31,691 bases of DNA from Pseudomonadota bacterium (GCA_023433775.1 JAEYTY010000015.1:1-31691), one strand, 5' to 3'. Shown: positions 1 through 8,627, counted from the first letter of the stretch. The notes: a model not told the origin generated them from the sequence alone. Numbers and translations are program-made.

Positions 1-1
1 G

Positions 2-697
2 GCCAAGACCCATCCCTGGGCCAGCCGCAAGCCGAGCAAGCGGGTGCTGCAATTGATGTTCTATCAGGGCCTCGTCGCCATTTCGGCGCGCGAGGGCATG
101 GTCAAGACCTATGACCTGACCCACCGCCATTTCGGCTGGGAGAAAGCGCCCAAGCCGGCCACTGAACGACAGGTGACGGCCTATCTGCTGGACCGGGCCC
201 TGCGCAGTCAGGGCGTGGTCAGCCTTGATTCCATCTGCCACCTCAATGCCCCGGCCAAGAAGGCGGTGCTGGCGCTGATCGAGAGCCGCGTGCGGCAGAA
301 AAAGCTGGTGCCGGTGACCATTGCCGGCGCCGAAAAACCGCTGCATTGGGCAACGCCCGAAGCTCTGGCGCACACCCTACCTGATGCTTCAGGGCGGGTG
401 CATATTCTCTCGCCTTTCGATCCGCTGATCATCCAGCGCAAGCGCCTCAAGCAGTTTTTCGATTATGACCATCTGTTCGAGGCCTATCTGCCGGCCGAGA
501 AGCGCCAGAAGGGCTATTTCGCCCTGCCCGTGCTGGTCGATGACAGAATTGTCGGCGCGGTGGACCTCAAGACCGACAGGCAGGCAGGAAAGCTGCTCAC
601 GCAGCAATGGACATGGGTTGAAGATGTCGGTGCCGAGGAAAAGGCGCCCATCGACGCAGAGCTTGGCCGGTTCGAGCGGTTCCAGCTCGGCATTTGA
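2..697 (+). CDS. YcaQ-family winged-helix DNA repair protein (5' truncated by window edge)
   Basis: The reading frame is open from the left edge to a TGA at 695-697, so only the C-terminal 230 or so residues are present. The visible part reads WASRKPSKRVLQLMFYQGLV near the edge, then the very characteristic LSPFDPLIIQRKRLKQFF, then YLPAEKRQKGYFALPVLVDD and VDLKTDR. These are hallmarks of the YcaQ/AlkX family of winged-helix proteins, whose E. coli member unhooks interstrand DNA crosslinks as a glycosylase. The catalytic N-terminal QxQ-type motif lies outside the window, so activity cannot be judged. A GTG at 44 is only an internal codon, because the family similarity continues upstream of it. 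The gene ends 83 bases before pncB on the same strand. Confidence 0.8.
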   Translation, partial: AKTHPWASRKPSKRVLQLMFYQGLVAISAREGMVKTYDLTHRHFGWEKAPKPATERQVTAYLLDRALRSQGVVSLDSICHLNAPAKKAVLALIESRVRQKKLVPVTIAGAEKPLHWATPEALAHTLPDASGRVHILSPFDPLIIQRKRLKQFFDYDHLFEAYLPAEKRQKGYFALPVLVDDRIVGAVDLKTDRQAGKLLTQQWTWVEDVGAEEKAPIDAELGRFERFQLGI

Positions 698-780
698 GGT
701 GGCCATTTGCCTTTGGCACGGCTCGGCGCTTTCAAGTGCGCCGCGCTCGCGCTACAACCCGAGCGCGAAGTGGGACGACA

Positions 781-2088
781 ATGGCTACTTATACCGACAT
801 AGCCCGCCGGGTTTACAATCATACCTTCAAGCTCGATCCGATCATCAGGAGCCTGCTTGATACCGATTTCTACAAGCTCCTGATGCTGCAGATGATCTGG
901 GGCCTCTATCCCAAGGTCGAGGCGACATTCAGCCTGATCAACCGCACCTCCTCGGTGCGGCTGGCCGACGAAATCGACATCGAGGAATTGCGGGCCCAGC
1001 TCGATCATGCGCGCACGCTGAGCTTTTCCAAAAAGGAAATGATCTGGCTGGCGGGTAACAGCTTTTATGGTTCGAAGCGCATTTTCCAGCCCGGCTTCCT
1101 CAATTGGCTCGAAAATTTCCGCCTGCCCGAATACCGCCTGGAAAAGCGCGACGGACAGTTCATCCTGGAATTTCCGGGCCTCTGGCTCGAAACCACCATG
1201 TGGGAAATTCCGGCCCTCGCCATCATCAATGAATTGCGCTCGCGCGCCGCGCTCAAGGGCTATGGGCCCTTTGCGCTCGACGTGCTCTATGCCCGCGCCA
1301 AGGCGCGCATGTGGGAAAAGGTCGAGCGGCTGCAAAAGCTGCCAGACCTGAGGATTTCAGATTTCGGCACGCGGCGGCGCCATTCCTTCCTCTGGCAGCG
1401 CTGGTGCGTTGAAGCGCTCAAGGAAGGTATCGGAGAGAGCTTTACCGGCACGTCCAATGTGAAGCTGGCCATGGATACCGACCTTGAGGCGCTGGGCACC
1501 AATGCCCATGAACTGCCCATGGTGCTGGCGGCGCTCGCCCGCTCGGACGAGGAATTGCGCGAAGCGCCCTATCGGGTGCTGCAGGACTGGAAGAGCTATT
1601 ACGGCGGCAATCTGCTGATCGTCTTGCCCGATGCGTTCGGCACCGATGCCTTCCTCCGCGACGCGCCGGATTGGGTGGCCGACTGGACAGGCTTCCGCCC
1701 GGACAGTGCGCCCGCCATCGAGGGCGGCGAGCGCATCGTGGACTTCTGGAAAGCGCGCGGGCGCGATCCAAAGGAAAAACTGCTGATTTTTTCCGACGGT
1801 CTCGATGTCGACATGATCGAGGACGCATATCACCATTTCGACGGACGGGTGCGCATGGCCTTTGGCTGGGGCACCAATCTGACCAATGATTTCGAGGACT
1901 GTGCTCCAGTGCCCAATCCGGGACTAAACCCCATTTCCATCGTCGCCAAGGTCAGCTCGGCCAATGGACGTCCGGCAGTCAAACTGTCGGATAATCCGGC
2001 CAAGGCCACGGGCGATGCTGCCGAGATTGCCCGCTATATCGCCGTGTTCGGCGACCATGGCCGGGTGGAGCGCGCGGTGCGCGTCTAA
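781..2088 (+). CDS. pncB: Nicotinate phosphoribosyltransferase
   Basis: It converts nicotinate and PRPP to nicotinate mononucleotide, the entry step of NAD salvage (Preiss-Handler pathway), in the cytoplasm. The protein of 435 residues matches the length of rhizobial PncB. Recognisable blocks are LLDTDFYKLLMLQ near the N terminus, DFGTRRRHSFLWQR in the middle, GTNAHELPM with His about residue 243 (the position of the regulatory phospho-histidine in the family) and KLLIFSDGLDVDMI toward the C terminus. ATG 781 is chosen because it begins the conserved region; an in-frame start at 694 would add 29 residues of poor composition overlapping the end of the upstream gene. A hairpin without a T-run follows at 2120-2143. 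Confidence 0.93.
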   Translation: MATYTDIARRVYNHTFKLDPIIRSLLDTDFYKLLMLQMIWGLYPKVEATFSLINRTSSVRLADEIDIEELRAQLDHARTLSFSKKEMIWLAGNSFYGSKRIFQPGFLNWLENFRLPEYRLEKRDGQFILEFPGLWLETTMWEIPALAIINELRSRAALKGYGPFALDVLYARAKARMWEKVERLQKLPDLRISDFGTRRRHSFLWQRWCVEALKEGIGESFTGTSNVKLAMDTDLEALGTNAHELPMVLAALARSDEELREAPYRVLQDWKSYYGGNLLIVLPDAFGTDAFLRDAPDWVADWTGFRPDSAPAIEGGERIVDFWKARGRDPKEKLLIFSDGLDVDMIEDAYHHFDGRVRMAFGWGTNLTNDFEDCAPVPNPGLNPISIVAKVSSANGRPAVKLSDNPAKATGDAAEIARYIAVFGDHGRVERAVRV

Positions 2089-2119
2089 GTCCTTAAAAAA
2101 TAAAACCCTTCTGTGGAGA

Positions 2120-2143
2120 AACCCGGAGCGCTGGTTCCGGGTT
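2120..2143 (+). terminator. Hairpin after pncB, possible weak terminator
   Basis: Eight-base perfect stem (AACCCGGA at 2120-2127 with TCCGGGTT at 2136-2143) and an 8-base loop, 31 bases after the pncB stop. It is followed by AAGGC rather than a T-run, so intrinsic termination is doubtful. Confidence 0.35.
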
Positions 2144-2202
2144 AAGGCTCGTTGAACCAATCACCTTCAGACTCATCGCCGGGGGCTCCCCTGGAGCCAA
2201 AT

Positions 2203-2460
2203 ATGCCTTTTGAACTTGTCGAGATTGCGCTGGCCGAGCGCCAACAGCATCCGCGTCTCGTCAACCGCGTGACTGGAAAAGTGCGCGTTGTGCTCACCGA
2301 AACCATTGATGGCCAGGAACAAAGGCACGAGCTTCTCATCCAGGCCTGGACGGACCTGCGCGAGGGCATGGACGATGGCGATATCGAAATGGCGCTGATG
2401 GTGAAGGCCGCCGGCATTGTCGGCCGTATGAGAAGCCGAATCAACGAAGCTGGCGAATAA
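2203..2460 (+). CDS. Small protein of unknown function
   Basis: An 85-residue acidic protein beginning MPFELVEIALAERQ and ending RSRINEAGE, with no motif I recognise, no signal peptide and no membrane segment. ATG 2203 is preferred over an upstream TTG at 2152 because GGAG at 2193-2196 sits six bases before it and the extra 17 residues are Ser/Pro-rich filler. An antisense frame of similar length (2142-2444) exists, but lacks such a start signal. It lies between pncB and a convergent small membrane protein gene. Probably a lineage-specific conserved hypothetical protein; function unknown. Confidence 0.6.
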   Translation: MPFELVEIALAERQQHPRLVNRVTGKVRVVLTETIDGQEQRHELLIQAWTDLREGMDDGDIEMALMVKAAGIVGRMRSRINEAGE

Positions 2461-2476
2461 CGCTCCAGCCAGCGCC

Positions 2477-2719
2477 TCAGCCGCGCTGCTTGCTCAGTTC
2501 TTCCAGAAATTTGCGCTGCACATCGGTAAGGCCGCCGGGACGGGCCCGCGACGCCGTCATGGGCCAGCTCGCCGTCGTCTTATGGCGATAGGCGGGCGCC
2601 GTTGCATAATGGCGGGCCGCTGCGCTCATCCGCGTCTTCCTGTCGTTTCTTTCGGAGATCACGAAGGCGACCACGGCCGTGATGACGATGGCCCAGATGA
2701 GCAGCAATTCCAAAACCAT
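2477..2719 (-). CDS. Small single-pass membrane protein, unknown function
   Basis: Eighty residues. The N-terminal hydrophobic stretch (LELLLIWAIVITAVVAFVI) forms one transmembrane helix. It is followed by a basic stretch (SERNDRKTR), which predicts the C-terminal 55 residues on the cytoplasmic side, and a tail LTDVQRKFLEELSKQRG that looks helical. ATG 2719 is chosen because GGAG lies six bases upstream on this strand; a GTG at 2731 would add four residues. No family recognised. Confidence 0.6.
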   Translation of the reverse strand: MVLELLLIWAIVITAVVAFVISERNDRKTRMSAAARHYATAPAYRHKTTASWPMTASRARPGGLTDVQRKFLEELSKQRG

Positions 2720-2760
2720 GACCGTCTCCACTTGACGGCCCAGTCATAGCTAACACTTCG

Positions 2761-2794
2761 TTAAGACCGAAGCGGGAAGCGTTATTAGTCTTAA
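2761..2794. repeat. 7-bp inverted repeat downstream of the acyltransferase gene
   Basis: TTAAGAC at 2761-2767 and GTCTTAA at 2788-2794, separated by 20 bases, in the 74-base gap between the small membrane protein start and the plsC stop. No T-run follows on either strand. It could be an operator for the small membrane protein gene or part of an mRNA 3' structure. Confidence 0.3.
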
Positions 2795-2805
2795 TCTGTA
2801 AGGTT

Positions 2806-3612
2806 TTAGCTATTCGGCCCGGAGGGCAGCCTGTCGCCGCGATTGAGCGCCACCAGCGTGGCGCGCACCTCGTTTTCAGCGGCGCGGGTCACGGCCTTGC
2901 GGTCACTCGTTTCAGTCAGCGGCATTGGCGTGCCAAAGGCCACGGTAACGTTCTTGACCGGGCCGGAGAGAATTTCAACGATGTTCTGGCGCACGGACTT
3001 GGACTTGATCCAGGCGATCAGCGAGCGCTCATTGCGGCTCACGGGCAGGCCCTGCATTTTCGTATAGGCAATGGTCAGCGGCTGGAGCAGCACATCGCTG
3101 GCCCCGGCCTCGATCATGGCGTGTTGCGCCGCCCCGACCAGCGCCGAGCGAAAGGGCAGCACATGGGTGCCGATATCGGACTGACCCTCGGCAAAGAGCA
3201 GCACTGCATTGCCGCCCGCCATATGCTGGCCCATCTGCTGGGCGGTCCGTCCGGCTTCGCTGCGCCGCGTGCGATCGACGAATATGGTCTGCTGCAGCCG
3301 CGCCATCATGCCGACAAAGAACCACTCGCCCACTTCGCGCTTGGCGACAAAGGTGACATTGGCCACTGAGCCGATGGCGACGATATCGGTCCATGAAATG
3401 TGGTTCGAAACCAGCAGCGTCGCGCGATCGGTTGCGGGCTTGCCCAACACGGACACGCGAAGCCCCAGAAACACGCAGCCGACGCGATGGAAGAAACGCG
3501 GCAGCACATTCCAGAAGGGCAGGCGCAAAGCCAGCACCAGAGCCTGCAGCGGAATGATGACGATGAGCAGCGGCAGGAAGATGAAAATGAAGAACAATGA
3601 CCGGAAGATCAT
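2806..3612 (-). CDS. plsC: 1-acyl-sn-glycerol-3-phosphate acyltransferase family protein
   Basis: A 268-residue membrane-associated acyltransferase of the PlsC family, which transfers an acyl chain to lysophospholipids (lysophosphatidate to phosphatidate in the archetype; rhizobial relatives such as OlsA acylate lyso-ornithine lipid). The first 35 residues are strongly hydrophobic (FFIFIFLPLLIVIIPLQALV). The catalytic HX4D box is NHISWTD, followed by the FVDR block and the substrate-binding FAEGQSDIG...VLPFRSAL block. The ATG overlaps the stop of the upstream Fur-type gene by four bases (ATGA), so the two are translationally coupled. In other Hyphomicrobiales the same tsaB-rimI-fur-plsC order is familiar. 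Substrate is inferred only at family level. Confidence 0.85.
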   Translation of the reverse strand: MIFRSLFFIFIFLPLLIVIIPLQALVLALRLPFWNVLPRFFHRVGCVFLGLRVSVLGKPATDRATLLVSNHISWTDIVAIGSVANVTFVAKREVGEWFFVGMMARLQQTIFVDRTRRSEAGRTAQQMGQHMAGGNAVLLFAEGQSDIGTHVLPFRSALVGAAQHAMIEAGASDVLLQPLTIAYTKMQGLPVSRNERSLIAWIKSKSVRQNIVEILSGPVKNVTVAFGTPMPLTETSDRKAVTRAAENEVRATLVALNRGDRLPSGPNS

Positions 3613-4064
3613 TCGCCAGACGGATCCTTCTTCGCCTTTCCATCCGAGAGCGGCACGGCATAAAGCTCAAGCCGATGATCGACCAGCCGATAGCCGAGCC
3701 GCTTGGCGATCACGTCCTGAATGGCCTCGATTTCCTCATTGCGAAACTCGATAACCTTGCCGGTCCTGATGTCGATCAGATGATCATGGTGCTCGTCCGG
3801 GATCAGCTCAAACCGGGCGCGACCGTCTTTGAAGTCATGCTTGGTGATCAGGCCTGCCTCTTCAAAGAGATTGACCGTACGATAGACGGTGGAGAGCGAA
3901 ATGCGCGCATCGACCGCCGAGGCGCGGCGATAGAGCTCTTCAACGTCCGGATGGTCTGAACTGTCCTCGATCACCCGGGCAATGACACGGCGCTGGTCGG
4001 TCATCCGCATTCCGCGGGCGAGGCAGGCCTCTTCGAGGGTGGGGTCGGGGATTGTCCTGTTCAA
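3609..4064 (-). CDS. Fur-family metalloregulator (Fur/Mur type)
   Basis: A 151-residue Fur superfamily repressor. The N-terminal winged helix carries MTDQRRVIARVIEDSSDHPD and ISLSTVYRTVNLFEEAGLI, the recognition helix region. The dimerisation domain has the metal-ligand block DEHHDHLID. There are no C-terminal CxxC pairs, as in the alphaproteobacterial Fur/Mur group, where the protein often senses manganese (Mur). Which metal it senses cannot be told from sequence alone. The start is a TTG at 4064: AAGGAG at 4072-4077 on this strand lies seven bases upstream, and the ATG inside the spacer (4069) is out of frame and stops at once. It sits between rimI and plsC in one operon. Confidence 0.88.
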   Translation of the reverse strand: MNRTIPDPTLEEACLARGMRMTDQRRVIARVIEDSSDHPDVEELYRRASAVDARISLSTVYRTVNLFEEAGLITKHDFKDGRARFELIPDEHHDHLIDIRTGKVIEFRNEEIEAIQDVIAKRLGYRLVDHRLELYAVPLSDGKAKKDPSGE

Positions 4065-4100
4065 GCCATCGCTCCTTGTGAGCCGCGCTGCAGTTGGGGG

Positions 4101-4580
4101 TTAGTCAAGATCGCGCGCCATGACAAGCGCGGTCGCTGCGCTGCCGTCGGGCCGGGGATAATAGCCCTTGCGTGAGGATATGCTGGCAAAGCCCTGCTGT
4201 GCATAGAGGCGAATGGCCGCAAGGTTCTGCTCGTCAACCTCGAGGAACATGCGCCGCGCCGGGCTCATCATCAGGTCGGCAAAGACCGCCTCCATCAGCG
4301 CGCGCCCAATCCGCTTGCCCCGCCATTTGGGGTCAACGGCAATAGTCAGCAATTCCGCTTCGTCTGCCGCAATGCGGATGAGAGCGAAACCGGCAATGCG
4401 GCGTTTCGCGTCGCAGGCGATATAGACCGGACAATTCGGGTCGCTCAGAAAGCTCGAAAATTCCTCGCTCGGCCAGCCGCGGTAAAAGCTTGCGGCATGG
4501 ATGCGCGCCAGCTCGCGCGCGTCGCGCGCCTCGCCCGGTTCGATATGCAGGCCATGCGGGGCCATCCAGAATTTCATCAT
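4101..4580 (-). CDS. rimI: Ribosomal-protein-alanine N-acetyltransferase (GNAT)
   Basis: A 159-residue GNAT acetyltransferase. The acetyl-CoA pyrophosphate loop is VDPKWRGKRIGRALM, preceded by ELLTIAV, and motif B is FLEVDEQNLAAIRLYAQQGF followed by RKGYYPRPDGSA, the typical RimI ending. The archetype acetylates the N-terminal alanine of ribosomal protein S18. The first codon overlaps the tsaB stop by four bases, and tsaB-rimI pairing is widespread, which supports the name over a generic GNAT. It is followed after 36 bases by the Fur-type gene. Confidence 0.88.
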   Translation of the reverse strand: MMKFWMAPHGLHIEPGEARDARELARIHAASFYRGWPSEEFSSFLSDPNCPVYIACDAKRRIAGFALIRIAADEAELLTIAVDPKWRGKRIGRALMEAVFADLMMSPARRMFLEVDEQNLAAIRLYAQQGFASISSRKGYYPRPDGSAATALVMARDLD

Positions 4581-5188
4581 GACACGCGCCTCGGAATACG
4601 CGCGGCGTTCTGCGGCTTGGCGTCGGCGTCGCGCACATAGGCGGCGTGCGGCGGGAAGGCTTCCGGATCGGCCATGGCCGCGAATTGGGCGCAGCGCCCG
4701 ATATCGACAAAGGGTGAGGTGATGAGGGTAGAGCCCGGCACAATCGCCGCCTCGGCCTCAGCCATGGACAAAAGACGCGGGCCGGACAGCGGCGCACCGG
4801 GGCCGGAAAAAGCCTCGAAATAGGCCTCGTCCCGGCGCGCGTCGAGCAGCACGGAAACCGGGCCCTCGGCGGCAAGGGAAATGCCCAACAGGCTCGGAAT
4901 GCCCAATACGGGAATCTTGCGCGCCACGCCCAATCCGCGTGCAGCCGAAAGCCCTATACGGAGGCCGGTGAAAGATCCCGGACCAGTGGTGACGGCGATC
5001 CGCGCAATATCGGCATGAGTGACGCCATTGCGCACCAGAAGCGTCTCCAGCCGGTCAAACAGGATCTCGGCATGGCCCTTGGCAATGTCCTCGACCAGCA
5101 CATCGACCCGGCCATCGGCCAGCAGCAGCGCCAGTTGCAGGCGCGGCGCGGCAGTATCAATGGCAAGGGTTATGGGCAGGTCGGTCAT
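4577..5188 (-). CDS. tsaB: tRNA N6-threonylcarbamoyladenosine synthesis protein TsaB
   Basis: A 203-residue ASKHA-fold protein that partners TsaD and TsaE in making t6A at position 37 of ANN-decoding tRNAs. The N terminus ITLAIDTAAPRLQLALL is the phosphate-1 strand-turn. KGHAEILFDRLETLL and VTTGPGSFTGLRIGLSAARG are the signature TsaB blocks. It lacks the full metal-binding histidines of TsaD, as expected. It is the first gene of a minus-strand run tsaB-rimI-fur/mur-plsC and is divergent from lnt across 141 bases. Confidence 0.93.
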   Translation of the reverse strand: MTDLPITLAIDTAAPRLQLALLLADGRVDVLVEDIAKGHAEILFDRLETLLVRNGVTHADIARIAVTTGPGSFTGLRIGLSAARGLGVARKIPVLGIPSLLGISLAAEGPVSVLLDARRDEAYFEAFSGPGAPLSGPRLLSMAEAEAAIVPGSTLITSPFVDIGRCAQFAAMADPEAFPPHAAYVRDADAKPQNAARIPRRVS

Positions 5189-5329
5189 GGTGGTTGAAGA
5201 TAGCCCTCATCCGCCCTTCGGCAATGGTCGAACTCCTATCCCCGACCCGCGGCCAAGTCCACCGCCTTGACGCTGGGGCTGGCCGCGACCAATTTGCGGC
5301 ATGTCCTGTGATTCGCCCCGGCGCCCCCG

Positions 5330-6946
5330 ATGACCTGGCTGGCCGAAACCGCCATGCTCAGCCATGGCTGGCGCCGCTTTTTGCTGCTGCTGGTGGCGGG
5401 TGCCCTGGCCGGGCTATCCGTGCCACCATTCTTTATCCTGCCGGCGCTGTTTTTCGCCATGCCCGTGTGGGTCTGGGCGCTGGATGGTGCCGAGCGCAAG
5501 CCGGGCTGGCGGCGGCTCTTCGGGCCCGCCTTCACCATCGGCTTTGCCTTTGGCCTTGGCTATTTCCTTGTCGCCTTCCATTGGCTGGGCGCGGCCTTTT
5601 TCGTCGATGGCGGCTGGGTGCTGGGCGCCATGCCCTTTGCCATTCTGGCGCTTTCGGCCCTGATCGCGCTGTTCTGGGGCCTCGCCAGTGCGCTGGCGCA
5701 TCTGAGCTGGAGCCATGGCGGCTGGCGCATTGTCGGCCTTGCGGCCTGGCTCGCATTGGCCGAATTCGCCCGCGGCCATGTGCTCACCGGCTTTCCCTTC
5801 GATCTGCTCGGTTATTCCCTCACCGGCACCGAAGAGATGATGCAGCTGGCCTCGGTGATCGGGGTCTATGGCCTCAGCTTCCTCGCTCCGCTGCTGGCCA
5901 TGACGCCGGCGCTGATCTGGCCTGCCGACGAGCGCGCCATGAGCCGCCGGTTGACGCCGCTGTTTCTCGCCCTTGCCATCATTGCCGGACAATTGGGCTA
6001 TGGCTGGAACCGGCTCAGCGGCACTGTCGCGACCGAGCGGCAGGACACCGCCATGCGCCTCGTGCAGCCGCTGGTCTATGAGCATTCCGATTTCGGCAAT
6101 GTCGATCCGGTGGCCCTGATCGACCGGCTGCTGATGCTTTCGGAAATGCGCATGGACCCCAGCGACCAGGGGCTGGCCGACATCACCCATCTGGTCTGGC
6201 CCGAATCGAGCCTGCCGTTTTTCCTCTCGACCTATCCCGAGGCTTTGGCACGCATTGCCAGGCTCCTGCCCGACCAGACCGTGCTGCTGGCCGGCGTGCC
6301 GCGTCAGCCCTATGCGCTGGATGGCAGCCTTGCGCCCCAGCCGCCGCATAATTCGCTGCTGGCCATCGACGGCGATGGCGAAGTGATTGCCAGCTATGAC
6401 AAGTCACACCTCGTGCCCTTTGGCGAATTCCTGCCCTTCAGCAATCTCCTGGGCCAGATCGGCATCAAGCAGTTCGTGCCCGGTGCGGATGGCTGGTCCC
6501 ATGGCGATGCGCGCCAGCGTTTGATGGCCCTGCCCGGCGCGGCCTCCATGCTGGTTCTCATCTGCTATGAAGTGCTGTTTTCGGGCGATCTGGGCGACAC
6601 GGCCAATGCCCAATATATCCTCAATATCACCAATGATGCCTGGTTCGACGGCTCAATCGGCCCCGCCCAGCACGCCCATCACGCGCGGCTGCGCGCCGTC
6701 GAAGAGGGCATGAGCCTTGTCCGCGCCGCCAATAGCGGGCTCACCTTCGCCACCGATCCGCTGGGGCGGATCACAGCCGAACTGGCGCCGGGCCAGATGG
6801 CGGTGCTCGATGTGCGCCCGCACCAGAAGCTTGCCGGCACTGTCTTTGCGCAGGTGCGGCACTGGCCGCTGCTGATTGCGGTACTCGCAGCTCTATTGAT
6901 CAGCCAGATCGCGGCGCGGCGCGGCCGCAAGCGATTACCGGAATAA
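5330..6946 (+). CDS. lnt: Apolipoprotein N-acyltransferase
   Basis: A 538-residue inner-membrane enzyme that adds the third acyl chain to the N-terminal cysteine of lipoproteins. The N-terminal half has several hydrophobic helices (LLLLVAGALAGLSV, FFILPALFFAMPVWV and others). The C-terminal half is a periplasmic nitrilase domain with the Glu-Lys-Cys triad visible as WPESS (E292), SYDKSHLVPFGEFLPF (K358) and LICYEVLF (C412); the spacing agrees with E. coli E267/K335/C387. A last helix LLIAVLAALLISQIAA anchors the C terminus. ATG 5330 has only a weak upstream ribosome-binding site, and ATG 5354 is a possible alternative. Lnt beside a tsaB-rimI-fur run is common in this order. A hairpin shared with the convergent tRNA gene follows. 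Confidence 0.94.
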   Translation: MTWLAETAMLSHGWRRFLLLLVAGALAGLSVPPFFILPALFFAMPVWVWALDGAERKPGWRRLFGPAFTIGFAFGLGYFLVAFHWLGAAFFVDGGWVLGAMPFAILALSALIALFWGLASALAHLSWSHGGWRIVGLAAWLALAEFARGHVLTGFPFDLLGYSLTGTEEMMQLASVIGVYGLSFLAPLLAMTPALIWPADERAMSRRLTPLFLALAIIAGQLGYGWNRLSGTVATERQDTAMRLVQPLVYEHSDFGNVDPVALIDRLLMLSEMRMDPSDQGLADITHLVWPESSLPFFLSTYPEALARIARLLPDQTVLLAGVPRQPYALDGSLAPQPPHNSLLAIDGDGEVIASYDKSHLVPFGEFLPFSNLLGQIGIKQFVPGADGWSHGDARQRLMALPGAASMLVLICYEVLFSGDLGDTANAQYILNITNDAWFDGSIGPAQHAHHARLRAVEEGMSLVRAANSGLTFATDPLGRITAELAPGQMAVLDVRPHQKLAGTVFAQVRHWPLLIAVLAALLISQIAARRGRKRLPE

Positions 6947-6980
6947 AAAACCCCGGCTGCATTTCTGCAACCGGGGTTTG
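6945..6980 (-). terminator. Terminator of tRNA-Leu, possibly also stopping lnt
   Basis: A nine-pair stem (AAACCCCGG at 6948-6956 with CCGGGGTTT at 6971-6979). Read on the minus strand it is followed by six T residues, directly behind the tRNA 3' end, so it fits as the intrinsic terminator of the tRNA gene. On the plus strand, behind lnt, the T-run is only three bases. Confidence 0.75.
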
Positions 6981-6984
6981 AAAC

Positions 6985-7069
6985 TGGTGCCCAGAAGAAG
7001 ACTCGAACTTCCACACCTTGCGGTACACGGACCTGAACCGTGCGCGTCTACCAATTCCGCCATCTGGGC
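6985..7069 (-). tRNA. tRNA-Leu (anticodon CAG)
   Basis: An 85-nt class II tRNA including an encoded CCA. The acceptor stem pairs GCCCAGA with TCTGGGC and the discriminator is A. The D-arm region is TGGCGGAATTGGTAGACGC. The anticodon stem is CACGG/CCGTG around loop TTCAGGT, giving anticodon CAG for CUG codons. The long variable arm can pair ACC with GGT, typical of leucine tRNAs, and the T-arm has TTCGAGT. The gene is convergent with lnt and shares the hairpin at its 3' side. Confidence 0.95.
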
Positions 7070-7127
7070 GACGGGCGTGTAACTAGGGCGGCAGCCAGGC
7101 ATTGTCAATGCGCTTTGCGCGTGCGCC

Positions 7128-7490
7128 TCAGAAGTTTGCCCCATCCCAATGCTTGATGGCGTTGCGATCCACCGGCGGCGCGCCTTCCAGGCACGCGACA
7201 TTGATCATAAACATCTCATTGCCCTTGCCATCGCTGCCGCGCGCGAAGGATTCGATGCCGCAGGTCTTGCAGAACAGATGATCGATCTTTTCGGTGTTGA
7301 AACGGTAGAGCGTCAGATTGTCTTCGCCTGCTTCAAGGGTAAAGGCGCTTGATGGCACCGATTGCATGACCCAGCCCAGCCGTCGGCAGCGCGAGCAATT
7401 GCAATCGCCCATTGAGCTGAAATCGGTGGTGGCGGTGAACTGCACCGTGCCGCAATGGCACTGGCCCTTATATTGCTGTGACTGGCTCAT
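7128..7490 (-). CDS. GFA-family zinc-binding protein
   Basis: A 120-residue member of the GFA/CENP-V fold family (named after glutathione-dependent formaldehyde-activating enzyme, although most members have no proven reaction). Zinc ligands are visible as GQCHCG (C11, C13), GDCNCSRC (C30, C32, C35) and LFCKTCGIESFARG. Start ATG 7490 is preceded by AGGGAG seven bases away. It stands alone between the tRNA gene and the divergent NDUFA9-like gene. The family is secure, the substrate unknown. Confidence 0.85.
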   Translation of the reverse strand: MSQSQQYKGQCHCGTVQFTATTDFSSMGDCNCSRCRRLGWVMQSVPSSAFTLEAGEDNLTLYRFNTEKIDHLFCKTCGIESFARGSDGKGNEMFMINVACLEGAPPVDRNAIKHWDGANF

Positions 7491-7640
7491 CTATACTCTC
7501 CCTTTAGAACAAAGAAAGAACATGTGCGCGCTGGAGTCAAGGGCTGGCGGGCGATAGTGCGACCGGCGCAACCCTCGACAGGGAGGCTGCCCTTGCGCTA
7601 GAAGCGGTGCCAAGAGCACGCGCATTTTCCGGAGCCCGCC

Positions 7641-8627
7641 ATGGATCGCCACACCAACAAACTGGTCACCGTTTTCGGCGGCTCGGGTTTTGTCGGCACC
7701 CATCTGGTGCAATTGCTGGCCCGCAAGGGCTATCGCATCCGTGTTGCGGTACGCCGTCCGGATCTCGCCGGCCATGTGCGCATGTTGGGCGGTGTGGGTC
7801 AGGTCATCCCGATCCAGGCCAATCTGCGCAATGAAGCTTCTGTGCAGCGCGCCGTTTCCGGCGCCTCCATCGTCATCAATCTGGTCGGCATTGGCCATCA
7901 GGCCGGCAAGCAGAGTTTTGAAGCCGTGCATGTCGACGGCGCTGCAGCGATCGCCCGCACCGCCAAGGCTGCCGGCGCCAAGGTGCTGGTGCATATGTCG
8001 GCGCTGGGCGTCGATGCCGCTGCCGAAGTCAGTGACTATGCCAGGTCCAAGCTCGATGGCGAAGCCGCCGTTCTCGCGGCCTTCCCCGAAGCAACAATCG
8101 TTCGCCCTTCGCTGATTTTCGGCAAGGGCGACGGCTTCTTCAATCTCATGGGTACGCTGGCCCGCATGTTGCCGGTCATGCCGGTCATTTCGGGCAAGAC
8201 CCTGTTCCAGCCGGTCTATATCGGCGACGTGGCCGACGCGCTGCTTTTGGCCGCCGAAGGCGAGACCAAGCCGGGCAAGATTTATGAGCTGGGCGGGCCA
8301 GAGGTCGAAAGCCACAAGGCGCTGCTCGAGCGCATTCTGCGCGAAACCGGCCGCAATCGTCTTCTGCTGCCGGTTCCGTCGGGAATTGCCAAGTTCAAGG
8401 CGGCGCTGCTGGGCATTCTGCCGTTCAAGCCGCTGATCACGCCCGACCAGGTCGAACTGCTCGGCGTCGACAATGTCGTCTCGCCCGAAGCGATCAAGTC
8501 CAAGCGCACGCTGGCTGGTCTCGGCATCACCCCGACCGCCATGGGCGATGTGCTGCCCACCTATATGTGGCGCTTCCGCAAGAATGGCGAATTCGGCCGG
8601 ACCGATTCTCCCGAAGTGCGCATCTGA
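7641..8627 (+). CDS. NAD(P)-binding protein of the complex I NDUFA9 / atypical SDR family
   Basis: A 328-residue Rossmann-fold protein. The N-terminal nucleotide-binding loop is VTVFGGSGFVGTHLV, VINLVGI follows the fourth strand, and YARSK supplies the SDR Tyr-x3-Lys pair. The C-terminal half (FQPVYIGDVADALLLA, YELGGPE) is typical of the bacterial homologues of the mitochondrial complex I subunit NDUFA9, whose role in alphaproteobacteria is unclear (assembly or quinone-related functions have been proposed). GGAG lies six bases before ATG 7641. A strong terminator follows. Confidence 0.85.
   Translation: MDRHTNKLVTVFGGSGFVGTHLVQLLARKGYRIRVAVRRPDLAGHVRMLGGVGQVIPIQANLRNEASVQRAVSGASIVINLVGIGHQAGKQSFEAVHVDGAAAIARTAKAAGAKVLVHMSALGVDAAAEVSDYARSKLDGEAAVLAAFPEATIVRPSLIFGKGDGFFNLMGTLARMLPVMPVISGKTLFQPVYIGDVADALLLAAEGETKPGKIYELGGPEVESHKALLERILRETGRNRLLLPVPSGIAKFKAALLGILPFKPLITPDQVELLGVDNVVSPEAIKSKRTLAGLGITPTAMGDVLPTYMWRFRKNGEFGRTDSPEVRI

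Noticed and set aside
5194..6081. Plus-strand frame of 295 codons overlapping lnt
   Set aside because: It runs in another frame through the well-supported lnt gene and is Arg/Cys/His-rich, typical of a shadow.
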